Part shown: piece by piece, positions 7,682-16,390 of the stretch
How the letters are laid out: each line of letters starts with the position of its first letter
How positions within the stretch are numbered: position 1 is the first letter of the stretch
Notes under the pieces: model-generated
Database searches by the model: none
What the model was told of the DNA's origin: nothing
Seen by the model: the letters and a program-made list of their open reading frames with translations, nothing else
Translations under genes and position numbers: made by a program
Assembly (NCBI GenBank): GCA_051884915.1
Contig: JBJEWF010000087.1
Span: 51,101-115,100 of the forward strand
Direction of reading: 5' to 3'
Length of the DNA stretch: 64,000 nt
DNA from: RUG572 sp051884915
Lineage (GTDB): Bacteria; Verrucomicrobiota; Kiritimatiellia; RFP12; UBA1067

Positions 7682-9754
7682 TCACCGCATCTTGGGGGCG
7701 TCGAACAGGATTCCCGCCCCGGCGTACGCGGGCAACGTCGTGCGGAAACGGTTGCCGCGCGCATGCACGCCGCGCCGGTCCTCAAAATAGCAGCTCCCGC
7801 GATAGGGGCGCGGATTCAGGAAATCCTCTTCCCGGTCGATCACGATCTCGTTGTCGTAGAAGAAGAGATCGTCTCCGCCGAGGGCATGCCACACGAAGCC
7901 GACGGGATTCCGGAACCGGCACTTCTCGACGAGAATGCCCGACACCGCCTTCCGCCACGGCGCGGGGGCGGGGAACGCCGGATTCACCTTCGTCTTCACG
8001 AAACTTTCGCAGTTGCGGCGGACGCACGCGCCGGAGAAGATCTCCGTCTTGAACAGCCCGTTTCCGCCGTTCCAGCAATAGTTCGAATCGAAGTCGCAGT
8101 TGCGCACGACCACGTTCGTCACGCCGCGGCCCTCGCACCAGGCCGTATACGTCCACTCCGAAATGATGCCGAGCGGCGTTCCGGTCGTGCGGGAGAAGAC
8201 GCAGTCCTCGATTGTCGTGTTGTTGCTTTGCAGGAGATTGCGCCCGAACCCGTTCGTGAAATCGCACCGGCGGAAATGGATGTTGTCCGTCGCGTAGTCG
8301 CTGCGGTAGAGCTGGAAGCACTCCTGCGCCTCGCGCGGCACCTCGCGGTCCATCACCAGTTCGTCGCCCTCGACGGACACCACGCGCCCCCGCCACGCGA
8401 GGGGGGAATAATCGGCGTTCAGCAGGCCGATCTCCTCGCCCGGCGACGCCCGGAAGAAGTTGTTGCCGCGCGCATTGACGATCTCGAAGCGATTGGCGCC
8501 CTTCTTCACGGCCACGGTCAGGCGGTCGTGGAAGTTGTTCATGTCGTCGATGTGCCTCTCCCACCGGCAGTCCTCGAACCGGCAGAATCCACGCGATTCG
8601 AGAATGTGGTTGGCGTCGGCGGTCGTCGTAATGGCGCGCTTGTCCCTGAGATGGGCCGGCAGGACGACGTTCGCCCGGATCATCTGCCAGTGATGCTGGG
8701 TCCCCAGCACCTGGTAGGCGAAGCCGCGGCAGGACCACACGTCGATGTCCTCCATCGTCAGATGCTCGTTCGACTCCATGTTGAAGCCGTTCTGCCCGTA
8801 GTAGTAGTGGAGAATCCGCACGAGGGCGCCATCGGGCATCGCCTGCACCTCCCGCCGGTTGCGCGCAGGCGTGAATTTCGGTTCATACACTTTGACGAAA
8901 GGGCGGTCGGGCATGCGGACCGCCGGCCAGACGCGCAGGACGTTCGGCGCAATCCATTCGTTTTTCGACCCGAAGTGCCCCTCCGCGTAGCCGACCTCGC
9001 ACTGCCAGCCGAATCCGGCGATGTTCGAGCGGTCTTCCCGCATCTGGCCCACGATGATCACCGGCACGGGTGCCGGATATTTCGGATGGCGCTCCAGATC
9101 CGTCAGCTTGAGGTCGAAATAGGAGGCGTCGTCGCGCTCCAGGTCGACATGGCGGCCGACGACCCGCGCGAAATCGGCAAGCGGATCGCGTTCCCAGTCC
9201 CAGTCGACCTTGAAATTGCGGATCACGATCCTGCGGCAGTCCTTGATGAAAAAGTTGCCGCCGTCGCGCGAGATGTCGTACTGCTGCCGATCCTCCCGGA
9301 TCCGGCTCTCGCGGCAGAAAACGAGCACGGCCCCCTTGCCGTCGAACACGAAATCCTCCAGCCCGATCAGCGAAATCCCCTCGGGATCGTACACCTTGTA
9401 GGTTCCGGGCGCGAGTTCAAGGCGGACGGCCTTCATGCGCCGGCACGCGGCGAGCGCCGCCGCAATCGCCGCGCCATTGTCGGTACGCCGTTCGCTCAAC
9501 CCGAAGTCCACCGCCCGGACGACCGCGCCATCCGTCGTGCGCGGCCGTTCGACGGTGAACGCGGGGCATCCGCTCGGAACATGGCCGATCGGCCCTCCGT
9601 CGATTTCCGCGGAATAGTCGACGCGGACATCCGCGGCGGCCTTTCCGCCCTCCGGGCCGCGCAAGGCCGGTTTCGCGCCCGCCGTCCCCCCAAGGGCGCA
9701 GGCAGCCGCCAGCATCCCCGCAACGACAACCGCGCCGTGTCTTCTCGTCTCCAT
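7682..9754 (-). CDS. Secreted right-handed beta-helix protein, possible polysaccharide lyase or hydrolase
   Basis: Encodes 690 residues. The ATG at 9754 (AAAGGGG site upstream) opens a signal peptide METRRHGAVVVAGMLAAACA, ending near TAGA. The mature protein shows the repeated short strands and Asn/Cys ladders of a parallel beta-helix (IVIRNFKVDWDWERDPL, MEDIDVWSCRGFAYQVLG, LQSNNTTIEDCVFSRTTG, VVVRNCDFDSNYCWNGG). This fold is used by pectate lyases, polygalacturonases and GH110-like enzymes. No catalytic residues can be fixed by eye. It has its own promoter at 9872-9901 and is followed by another exported protein. Confidence 0.75.
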   Translation of the reverse strand: METRRHGAVVVAGMLAAACALGGTAGAKPALRGPEGGKAAADVRVDYSAEIDGGPIGHVPSGCPAFTVERPRTTDGAVVRAVDFGLSERRTDNGAAIAAALAACRRMKAVRLELAPGTYKVYDPEGISLIGLEDFVFDGKGAVLVFCRESRIREDRQQYDISRDGGNFFIKDCRRIVIRNFKVDWDWERDPLADFARVVGRHVDLERDDASYFDLKLTDLERHPKYPAPVPVIIVGQMREDRSNIAGFGWQCEVGYAEGHFGSKNEWIAPNVLRVWPAVRMPDRPFVKVYEPKFTPARNRREVQAMPDGALVRILHYYYGQNGFNMESNEHLTMEDIDVWSCRGFAYQVLGTQHHWQMIRANVVLPAHLRDKRAITTTADANHILESRGFCRFEDCRWERHIDDMNNFHDRLTVAVKKGANRFEIVNARGNNFFRASPGEEIGLLNADYSPLAWRGRVVSVEGDELVMDREVPREAQECFQLYRSDYATDNIHFRRCDFTNGFGRNLLQSNNTTIEDCVFSRTTGTPLGIISEWTYTAWCEGRGVTNVVVRNCDFDSNYCWNGGNGLFKTEIFSGACVRRNCESFVKTKVNPAFPAPAPWRKAVSGILVEKCRFRNPVGFVWHALGGDDLFFYDNEIVIDREEDFLNPRPYRGSCYFEDRRGVHARGNRFRTTLPAYAGAGILFDAPKMR

Positions 9755-9871
9755 CTCGTTCCCCTTTCTCCGAATGTCCGCACGCCGGGAATCTCCGGAA
9801 CGCCCTCCGGCAAGGTTCCCGCGCCCGCCCCGTCGCCAGACAGGCGAAACGCCCGTCTCCGCGCATGGTGC

Positions 9872-9901
9872 ATTGTACCACCCGCCGCCCCCGTCCGGCA
9901 A
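9872..9901 (-). promoter_or_regulatory. Promoter of the beta-helix gene
   Basis: TTGCCG (9901-9896), 18-base spacer, TACAAT (9877-9872) preceded by TGG as an extended -10, on the minus strand. Confidence 0.55.
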
Positions 9902-9964
9902 GCGCATTCTGGTTCCTCCGGACAGTGGGCGCGTGCGCCGAGAATCCGTTCACGGGACGCACGA

Positions 9965-9998
9965 AGACAAAAGGGGCCCGGTCCGGAGACCGGGTCCC
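9965..9998 (-). terminator. Rho-independent terminator after the sugar symporter gene
   Basis: On the minus strand an 11-base-pair GC-rich stem with one mismatch (9998-9988 with 9983-9973) and loop TCCG is followed by TTTTGTCTT. It ends the hexokinase-galK-symporter transcript. Confidence 0.85.
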
Positions 9999-10027
9999 TT
10001 CCTCATCTCTCCCCCCGGAAATACGCC

Positions 10028-11299
10028 CTACTTCTTCGCGACGCGCGAACCGATCAGCGCGTAGAAAAGAACGTAGGAGAGGAGGGCAATCGTGAACCAG
10101 TAGCTGTTCAGGATGCCAACCTTGTCGGCAACAAGGCCCTGGACCGGCAGCATCAGTCCGCCGACGACCATCGCCATGAAGATGCCCGAACCCATCGGGA
10201 CGTACTTGCCCAGGCCCTCGGCCGCCATGTTGAAGATGCCGCCCCACATCACGGACGTGCAGAGGCCGCAGAGCGCCATGAAGACCATCGCGAGCGGGAA
10301 GGACTTGCCGAAGACGGTGACCATCTTGACCGGCGTGTACATCGTCGCGACCATCAGCGCAATGCCGAGGACGGAGCAAACCGCAATCATCGTGCGGGAG
10401 GAGATGTTCGCGCCGAGCGCGCCGCCCGCCAGACGGCCGAGCATCATGCAGAACCAGTAGCCGGCCACCACGCTGCCGGCGACCGCGGCGCCGACAAAGC
10501 CCGGATTCGCGGCGCCGCCAAGCTTCTCGGCCGTCATGTAGAGGTTCGCCATGTTCGGGATGCCCGACTCGATGACGATGTACGAGAAAATCGCCAGCGC
10601 GCCGAGCGTGAAGTGGCGGAACTTGAGCGTCTCGCAGATGTCCTTCAGAACCGGCGTGCGGTTGGCCTTCTCTTCGGCCGTTTCCAGATGCGGCTCGGGA
10701 ATCTCCGAACACGCCAGCACGATGAACGCGAGCACGAAGATGCCAATCGCAATGTACATCGCGGGAGCGGCGTCCATCACCTTCGCCTTGGCGACTTCGC
10801 CGCCGATGAGATAGCCGAGCAGCATCGGCGCGAGCGTGGCGCCAATCGAGTTGAGCGAACAGCCGAACTGCACGAGCTGATTGCCCTTGTTGCCGCCGCC
10901 GCCGAGCGTGTTCAGGAGCGGATTCACGACGAGATTGAGCAAGCACATCGAGAAGCCGGCGACGAACGCGCCCGTCACGTACACCGTGAAGGAGCTGACG
11001 AACCCCGACGCGAGCTGGACCGCCAGACCCGCGATGCCGACGCCAACGGCCAGAAGAGCCGTGAACTTGTAGCCCTTGCGCTTGAGGATGAGACCGCCCG
11101 GGATGCCCATGAAGAAGTAGGCGAAGAAGTTCGCCGCCGAACCGAGCTGGGACGCCATGTTGGAGGCGCCGAACTGGTTCTTCACGATAATCCCCATCGA
11201 GCCCGCGAAGTTGGTCACGAACGCGATCATGAAAAAGAGCATGAACATGATGCCGATTGCGGCAACGTTTCCGCCCTGCTTGTTGAGTTCAGTTGACAT
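10028..11299 (-). CDS. FHS-family sugar:proton symporter (glucose/galactose or fucose type)
   Basis: Encodes 423 residues with about 12 membrane segments, starting at the ATG preceded by AAGGAAA. The protein matches the fucose/galactose/glucose:H+ symporter (FucP/GluP) branch of the major facilitator superfamily. Features include the long hydrophobic N-terminus (IGIMFMLFFMIAFVTNFAGS), a cytoplasmic ILKRKGYK loop after helix 2, and NLVVNPLLNTLGGGGNKGNQLVQFG near the middle. It acts in the inner membrane. It is the last gene of an operon after hexokinase and galactokinase, which argues for galactose/glucose uptake rather than fucose. Confidence 0.88.
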   Translation of the reverse strand: MSTELNKQGGNVAAIGIMFMLFFMIAFVTNFAGSMGIIVKNQFGASNMASQLGSAANFFAYFFMGIPGGLILKRKGYKFTALLAVGVGIAGLAVQLASGFVSSFTVYVTGAFVAGFSMCLLNLVVNPLLNTLGGGGNKGNQLVQFGCSLNSIGATLAPMLLGYLIGGEVAKAKVMDAAPAMYIAIGIFVLAFIVLACSEIPEPHLETAEEKANRTPVLKDICETLKFRHFTLGALAIFSYIVIESGIPNMANLYMTAEKLGGAANPGFVGAAVAGSVVAGYWFCMMLGRLAGGALGANISSRTMIAVCSVLGIALMVATMYTPVKMVTVFGKSFPLAMVFMALCGLCTSVMWGGIFNMAAEGLGKYVPMGSGIFMAMVVGGLMLPVQGLVADKVGILNSYWFTIALLSYVLFYALIGSRVAKK

Positions 11300-11349
11300 T
11301 GCTTTTCCTTTCAGAGTCTGTTCCACATTAACCGTTAATCCGCGGCCGA

Positions 11350-12525
11350 TCACGATACCAGGCGCGCGCCTTCGCTCGGCTTGATCAACGCGCAGACCGG
11401 CTCGTCGCCGTGGACGGTCTTGTAGGCCGCCTTGATCTGCGCCGCGATCCTGTCCGCCGCTTCCGGTTTGACGAGCAGGCAGCAGCTGCCGCCGAATCCG
11501 CCGCCCGAAAGGCGCGCGCCGAGCACTTCGGGAATCGCCTTGGCGGCGTCCACGATCGTGTCCAGCTCCTCACACGAGTTCTCGAACCAGTTGCGGCTGG
11601 ATTCGTGCGAGTCGAACATCAGCGAGCCGAAGCCCGCGAGATCGCCCTTTTCGAGCAGCACCGTGCCGTTGAGCACGCGCTCATCCTCGCCGATCGGATG
11701 GATGGCGCGCTTGGCCGTCGTTTCCGGAAGACCGCCGCGGTAGAGAATCCACTCGGCGCAGGAGACGTCGCGAAGGTGGGTGACCGGATGCTTGAGGACG
11801 CCGGCAAAATATTTCGCGGCGTCTTCGCACGCCTGGCGGCGGCTCGCGTACGCGCCATCCACGAGCGCGTGCTTCGCGTTGGATTTCACCATCATGAACG
11901 CGACCGTCGGACCGAGGTCGACGTTCTCGAACTGGCAGTGGCGGAAATCGCTCTTGACGAGCGCGCCCTCCTTGCCGTAGAGGGAGGAAGCCTGGTCCAG
12001 GAGGCCGCACGGGCAGCCGGCGAACGTGTGCTCCGCCTTCTGGCCGATCTTGGCGAGCGCGGTCTTGTCCTTCTCGATGCCATAGATCTTGCAGAGCGCA
12101 AGAACCGTGCACATTTCAAGCGCCGCGGAGGAGGAAAGGCCGGCGCCGAGAGGGATGTTGCCGAGGAACATGCCCTTCCAGCCGTGCTTCGCCTCGGCGG
12201 GCTTACCGTCGAAAAGCCAGTTGAACGTGCCCGTGACGTAGTTCTGCCACGTCATTTCCGTCGCCGGCTTGACGTCGCCGATGTCGAAATCGACCGTCTC
12301 CATGAAATCGCCCGCCGTCAGCGAGCAGGACGTATCGGCCGTCGGCGCCACCGCAAAGAACGTACCCTTGTCGATGGCGGCCGAAAACACGTAGCCCTCA
12401 TTGTAGTCCGTATGGTTGCCCAGGACTTCGATGCGGCCCGGCGCATACGCCACCGCCGCCGGCTTGCAGCCGTATTTCCGCTCGAACTTGGCAACCAACT
12501 CGTCGTAGACTTCCTGGTTTTGCAT
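11350..12525 (-). CDS. galK: Galactokinase (GHMP kinase)
   Basis: Encodes 391 residues and phosphorylates galactose at C1 with ATP, entering the Leloir pathway. The three GHMP motifs are present: the galactokinase signature APGRIEVLGNHTDYNEG (about 27-43), the ATP loop PLGAGLSSSAALE, and the C-terminal LSGGGFGGSC. The signature has GNHTDY where most galactokinases have GEHTDY, so the Glu is replaced by Asn; this could shift sugar specificity. AAGGAAA precedes the start. It lies between hexokinase (27 bases upstream) and the FHS symporter (50 bases downstream). galT and galE are not in the window. Confidence 0.93.
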   Translation of the reverse strand: MQNQEVYDELVAKFERKYGCKPAAVAYAPGRIEVLGNHTDYNEGYVFSAAIDKGTFFAVAPTADTSCSLTAGDFMETVDFDIGDVKPATEMTWQNYVTGTFNWLFDGKPAEAKHGWKGMFLGNIPLGAGLSSSAALEMCTVLALCKIYGIEKDKTALAKIGQKAEHTFAGCPCGLLDQASSLYGKEGALVKSDFRHCQFENVDLGPTVAFMMVKSNAKHALVDGAYASRRQACEDAAKYFAGVLKHPVTHLRDVSCAEWILYRGGLPETTAKRAIHPIGEDERVLNGTVLLEKGDLAGFGSLMFDSHESSRNWFENSCEELDTIVDAAKAIPEVLGARLSGGGFGGSCCLLVKPEAADRIAAQIKAAYKTVHGDEPVCALIKPSEGARLVS

Positions 12526-12552
12526 GAGCTTTCCTTTTTAGGTCGTGAAATC

Positions 12553-13866
12553 CTACTTCAGCAGCGCGGCGACCGCGGCGCCGATCATCGGGGTGTCGTC
12601 CGGACAGACCGTCAGCGCGTACGAGATGTTGCGCGGCCCAAGCATCGCGTCAAGTTCCTTCTTGACGATTTCGGGGAAGGACACGACGCGCGTCTTGTAG
12701 TAGGTCGAGCCGTCGATGCAGAGGCAGATCGGCGCGGCCGGATCCGTGCCGCCGCCGGTCTTCACGGAGAAGGCGGCCAGATGGACGGCCGTGAGAATCG
12801 CCGCGCGCTCGAAAACCGGCGTAGCGAGACGGCGGGCCGTGGCGGCATCCTGCTCGTCCACGAACACCTTGTCGAGCGGGTTGACGTTGCCGCTGTCAAA
12901 CTTGGCGCAGAAATTGTCGAGATCGTAGCTTTCGAGCGTGCCGAGGGACTGGACGGCCTTCGCGGCGGCGTCGGAGAAGTAGCCGGCCTTCGCGGCGGCC
13001 TTGAACACTTCCAGGCCGATCTTGCCGAGGTAGGCGCCCGCGATCATCTTCTCGAAGCGCTGGCAGCCGCAATCGGCCGTCTTTTTGTCCATCGCCTCGT
13101 CGAACGCGGACGGTTCGATCTTGTTGAAGCCGCCGGATTCGGTATTGATCGCCATCGCGCCCGCCGGCGGATTGGCGAGTTTCGGGATGCGGTCGTTCCG
13201 CTCGATGTAGGCCACGTTCGTGCCCGAGCCGAGGATGAAACCGAGATAGGCGGAAAACTTCTGGCCCGGCTTTTCCGTCGCCTTGCCGGCGAGAAGCGTG
13301 GCCACGGTGTCGTTGACGACCATGACCTTGGAGGGCTTCGGATCGAGACGCTTGGCGACTTCCGCGCCCACCCACTGGCCGACGATCTCGGGCGCCTTGA
13401 TCTCCTTCGTCCACATGAGCAGCTTGGCGTCGCCCGCCGCCGAGGCCTCGGCCGGATAGGAGAAGCAGAAACCGATGGCCGGATCCTTCGCAAAAGGCGC
13501 GCAACGCTTCACGTGACCCGTCAGCACCGCGTAGAAATCTTCCTGCGCGACATGGCTCTTCGCGCCCGGCATCTCGCCTTTTTCCTTGTTCTCGATCCTG
13601 ATCGCCGAACCGTCGGACGGAATCGTCACCGTGGCGCCGCGCAGATTCGTGCCGCCCGCATCGAGCACGGTCACCGGCGTGTCCTTCTTCACGTCGCCGT
13701 AGGGCGAGGTATAGGTCGGGATCATCCGCAAGGAGGAGGGAAGACCGGCCAGTCCCGCCTCCATCTCCTTCTGGAATGAAGCGATCAGACCCGCGCGATC
13801 GAGCGTGCGGGTCTTCAGCCCATTGGCTTCAAGAAATTCTTCAGGTGTCTGTGAGGGTTTCTGCAT
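12553..13866 (-). CDS. Hexokinase, eukaryotic-type fold
   Basis: Encodes 437 residues and is expected to phosphorylate glucose or other hexoses in the cytoplasm. Motifs follow the eukaryotic hexokinase family rather than bacterial ROK/Glk: LDAGGTNLRG (phosphate loop 1), FCFSYPAEA, VVNDTVATLLAG with the catalytic Asp, ILGSGTNVAYIE (phosphate loop 2), NTESGGF and CIDGSTYYKT. The ATG at 13866 is preceded by AAAGGA and a promoter at 13893-13921. It is first gene of the hexokinase-galK-symporter operon. Confidence 0.92.
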   Translation of the reverse strand: MQKPSQTPEEFLEANGLKTRTLDRAGLIASFQKEMEAGLAGLPSSLRMIPTYTSPYGDVKKDTPVTVLDAGGTNLRGATVTIPSDGSAIRIENKEKGEMPGAKSHVAQEDFYAVLTGHVKRCAPFAKDPAIGFCFSYPAEASAAGDAKLLMWTKEIKAPEIVGQWVGAEVAKRLDPKPSKVMVVNDTVATLLAGKATEKPGQKFSAYLGFILGSGTNVAYIERNDRIPKLANPPAGAMAINTESGGFNKIEPSAFDEAMDKKTADCGCQRFEKMIAGAYLGKIGLEVFKAAAKAGYFSDAAAKAVQSLGTLESYDLDNFCAKFDSGNVNPLDKVFVDEQDAATARRLATPVFERAAILTAVHLAAFSVKTGGGTDPAAPICLCIDGSTYYKTRVVSFPEIVKKELDAMLGPRNISYALTVCPDDTPMIGAAVAALLK

Positions 13867-13892
13867 AAGAGTCCTTTCGTAATGATGGTAAA

Positions 13893-13921
13893 AGAATAAC
13901 ATACACCGCAGACTTCCGCAA
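13893..13921 (-). promoter_or_regulatory. Promoter of the hexokinase-galK-symporter operon
   Basis: TTGCGG (13921-13916), 17-base spacer, TATTCT (13898-13893) on the minus strand; AAAGGA and the ATG at 13866 follow. Confidence 0.7.
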
Positions 13922-13965
13922 GAAGCCCCGGCGCGATTTCGCAAAGTCGGCGCGGGCGGACGACG

Positions 13966-13982
13966 GCGGGCGCGCAGCCCGC
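13966..13982 (-). terminator. Weak hairpin after the MATE gene
   Basis: A six-base-pair GCGGGC/GCCCGC stem with a five-base loop just downstream of the MATE stop codon. No T-run follows, so termination here is uncertain. Confidence 0.25.
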
Positions 13983-13989
13983 GGAACGG

Positions 13990-15351
13990 CTAGACGAGCC
14001 GGATCCGACGCCAGGGGCCGAAGTGCCAGCGGAGGAGCGTGCCCACGCAAATGAGCACGACATAGGCGACCATCGTCGCCCAGAGGGCGGGCATCGTCGG
14101 ATGGCGGCGGTAGACGAGAAAGACGATCGGCAGCCAGAAGGCAAAGGAGCAGACGAGCATCCAGACCATCACGAACCGCGTGTCGCCCGCACCCTTCAGC
14201 GCGCCGGACAGAACGACGTCCGCCGCATCGAAGAACTGCCAGGCCACCATCAGGACGAAGAGCGTGAAGCCGAGCGAGATGAAGGCCGCCGAATCGAAAG
14301 CGGCGGCGTCGGTCGCGAAAAGCGACAGGATCGGCCGGTGGAAGAGCAGAACCGCGGCCGAGGCCAGCAGCACGTACGTTTCGGCCAGGAACATCACCCG
14401 ATAGCCGACCCGCAGCGCGCTTTTCGCGTCGCGCGCGCCCTGATGCTGTCCAACCAGCGTGCTGGCGCCCACGGCGAATCCCTCGATTGGCGCAATCAGC
14501 AGATAGTTCACGGAAAACGCCGCGTTGGACACCGCAAAGGCCATGTCGCCCACCTTGCCCGTCACGAACACGAAGATCGCGAAAGACAGAATGCTGAGCA
14601 CGGACGAGACGCCCGACGGCACGCCGAAGCGCAGGATGCGGACGAAGAGACGGAACGTGGGCGGCGCAAGGGGCGGAGAAGGGGACGCGGCGGGAATGGC
14701 GGGGACATGGCGGTGGGCGAGAACGATCAGGATGGCGCACTGGAGGAACTGGGAAAGAACGGTCGCGAGCGCGGCGCCCGACATGCCGAGGGCGGGGACC
14801 GGCCCCCAGCCGAAAATGAGCAGCGGATCCAGCGCGACGTTGACGAGATTTCCGCCGAGATTGACCCAGAACACGGTGCGCGTCAAGCCCAGCCCCGTGA
14901 AATAGCCCTGCGCCGCCATCGCACCGCAGAGGAAGACGCCCCCCGACATGACAATCGAGTAGTAGATCTTCTCCCGCGCGAGAACGGCGGCGGAGTGTTG
15001 GCACCAGTCGAAGATCTGGTTGCCCAGCGGAATCAGCGCCAGGAACACGAAGCCGCTCAGAAACGCCAGCCACAGGCCCGCATGGTAGCTGCGCCGGCAG
15101 CCCAGGACGTCATGGGCGCCGAAATACTGGGCGCCGAAGGAGCCCGAATAGGAAACGACCGACTGGAAGAAGCAGATGAACAGATAGGCGAGGATGCCCG
15201 CCGGAAGGACGGCTTCCAGGGCCGCGGCCGATTCGTGTGCCAGAAACACCCGGTCGGCGAACTGCATCAGGGCGTTGTTGGCCATCCCCAGGGCCAAAGG
15301 CCAGACGAACTTCAGAATGTTGCGATAGGAAGCTGTCGCCGGCAGATTCAT
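13990..15351 (-). CDS. MATE-family multidrug/metabolite exporter
   Basis: Encodes 453 residues with about 12 membrane segments. It belongs to the MatE/NorM-like cation antiport exporters of the inner membrane: FVWPLALGMANNALMQFADR at the N-terminus, FFQSVVSYSGSFGAQYFGA, and the second half starting at GVPSGVSSVLSILSFAIFVF. The ATG at 15351 is favoured because an extended -10 (TGCTATACT) ends seven bases before it. It is downstream of the ACP/fusion operon and AEC gene but has its own promoter. The exported substrate is unknown; export of the operon's lipid or pigment product is only a guess. Confidence 0.85.
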   Translation of the reverse strand: MNLPATASYRNILKFVWPLALGMANNALMQFADRVFLAHESAAALEAVLPAGILAYLFICFFQSVVSYSGSFGAQYFGAHDVLGCRRSYHAGLWLAFLSGFVFLALIPLGNQIFDWCQHSAAVLAREKIYYSIVMSGGVFLCGAMAAQGYFTGLGLTRTVFWVNLGGNLVNVALDPLLIFGWGPVPALGMSGAALATVLSQFLQCAILIVLAHRHVPAIPAASPSPPLAPPTFRLFVRILRFGVPSGVSSVLSILSFAIFVFVTGKVGDMAFAVSNAAFSVNYLLIAPIEGFAVGASTLVGQHQGARDAKSALRVGYRVMFLAETYVLLASAAVLLFHRPILSLFATDAAAFDSAAFISLGFTLFVLMVAWQFFDAADVVLSGALKGAGDTRFVMVWMLVCSFAFWLPIVFLVYRRHPTMPALWATMVAYVVLICVGTLLRWHFGPWRRIRLV

Positions 15352-15358
15352 GGGGTAG

Positions 15359-15367
15359 AGTATAGCA
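15359..15367 (-). promoter_or_regulatory. Extended -10 promoter of the MATE gene (leaderless)
   Basis: TGCTATACT on the minus strand (15367-15359) ends seven bases before the ATG at 15351. No convincing -35 box and no ribosome binding site are visible. Confidence 0.6.
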
Positions 15368-15418
15368 CAAATCGGCGGAGCCGCCCGTCGCCGGGCCGTT
15401 CCGGTCCGGCGGACCCGG

Positions 15419-16378
15419 TCAAAGCGCCTTGACGCCGAAGAGCCAGAGCGCAAGGCCGACAAGCAGCGGCATCGTCACAATCGAGAGCAGCGTCGTGGCG
15501 GACACGAGGCCGACCGAGAGGGAGACGTCGCGCGCGTAGCGCACGGCGAACATCGACGTGAGCGCCGCCGCCGGCGCAGACGCCGCCGTGACAATCGCCA
15601 CCGCCATCTTGGGGTCGAAGGAGAAACCCGCGCGATGGAGGCCGTAGACGATGGCCAGAAAGACGGCCGGCACGACGATCAGGCGCATCCCGCCGGCCAC
15701 GTAGGCCCTGGGCGAGCGGACCACGGGCCCGAACTTGGCCTGCGCCAGATTGTAGCCGATAATGATCATCGCCAGCGGCGTGTTCAGGTCCGCCATCATC
15801 TTGACGGGCGTTCCCGCGAACGACGGCAGCTTCCAGGAGAACAGGAAGAGCGGAAGCCCGAGGGCGACGCCGATCGATCCCGGGTTCAGGAACAGCGTGC
15901 GGAGTTGCACGTCCTTCAGGGACCCGCAGAACTGCACGAGCGCCCAGCTCCAGAAAAGAAGATTGAAGACGACCACGTAGGCGACGCCGTAGAACACGCC
16001 GTCGCTGCCCAGCAGCGCATGCTCCAGCGGGATTCCCATGAAACCCGCGTTGGAAAACACGATTGAGCATTTCAGGACGCACCGCTGCCGAATATCCGCA
16101 TGCCGAATGAACAGATGCGCCGCCAGCATCCCCAGGGCCGGCGAAAGCACCGAAAAGGCAAACGCCCATCCCAGACCCGCCAGCAGACGCGGCTCGAACG
16201 GACGCTCCTGGAACGAATGGACGATCAGGCAGGGCGTGACGATCAGGATGAGCACATTGACCATGCCCTTGACGGATGCGTCGGTCACCAGTTTCGTCCT
16301 GTTGCAGACGAAACCGACGGACATCAAGGCGAAGAGAATGCCCACTTGCCGGGCAACGACGGAAAAACTTTCAAGCAT
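15419..16378 (-). CDS. AEC-family (auxin efflux carrier-like) permease
   Basis: Encodes 319 residues with about ten hydrophobic helices. The two-repeat pattern is that of AEC transporters (PF03547): LFALMSVGFVCNRTKLV and IVFSNAGFMGIPLEHALLG in the first half, then LNTPLAMIIIGYNLAQAKF and TAASAPAAALTSMFAVRYAR in the second. Members move organic anions such as malate or malonate across the inner membrane. It starts 12 bases after the MMPL/acyltransferase fusion, so it is likely the last gene of that operon. There is no clear ribosome binding site. Confidence 0.82.
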   Translation of the reverse strand: MLESFSVVARQVGILFALMSVGFVCNRTKLVTDASVKGMVNVLILIVTPCLIVHSFQERPFEPRLLAGLGWAFAFSVLSPALGMLAAHLFIRHADIRQRCVLKCSIVFSNAGFMGIPLEHALLGSDGVFYGVAYVVVFNLLFWSWALVQFCGSLKDVQLRTLFLNPGSIGVALGLPLFLFSWKLPSFAGTPVKMMADLNTPLAMIIIGYNLAQAKFGPVVRSPRAYVAGGMRLIVVPAVFLAIVYGLHRAGFSFDPKMAVAIVTAASAPAAALTSMFAVRYARDVSLSVGLVSATTLLSIVTMPLLVGLALWLFGVKAL

Positions 16379-16390
16379 GGGAACGGAGGG

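Noticed and set aside
7628..11296. A 1222-codon open frame on the plus strand
   Set aside because: It is antisense to the beta-helix and FHS symporter genes, both with recognisable motifs, and crosses the terminator at 9965-9998.
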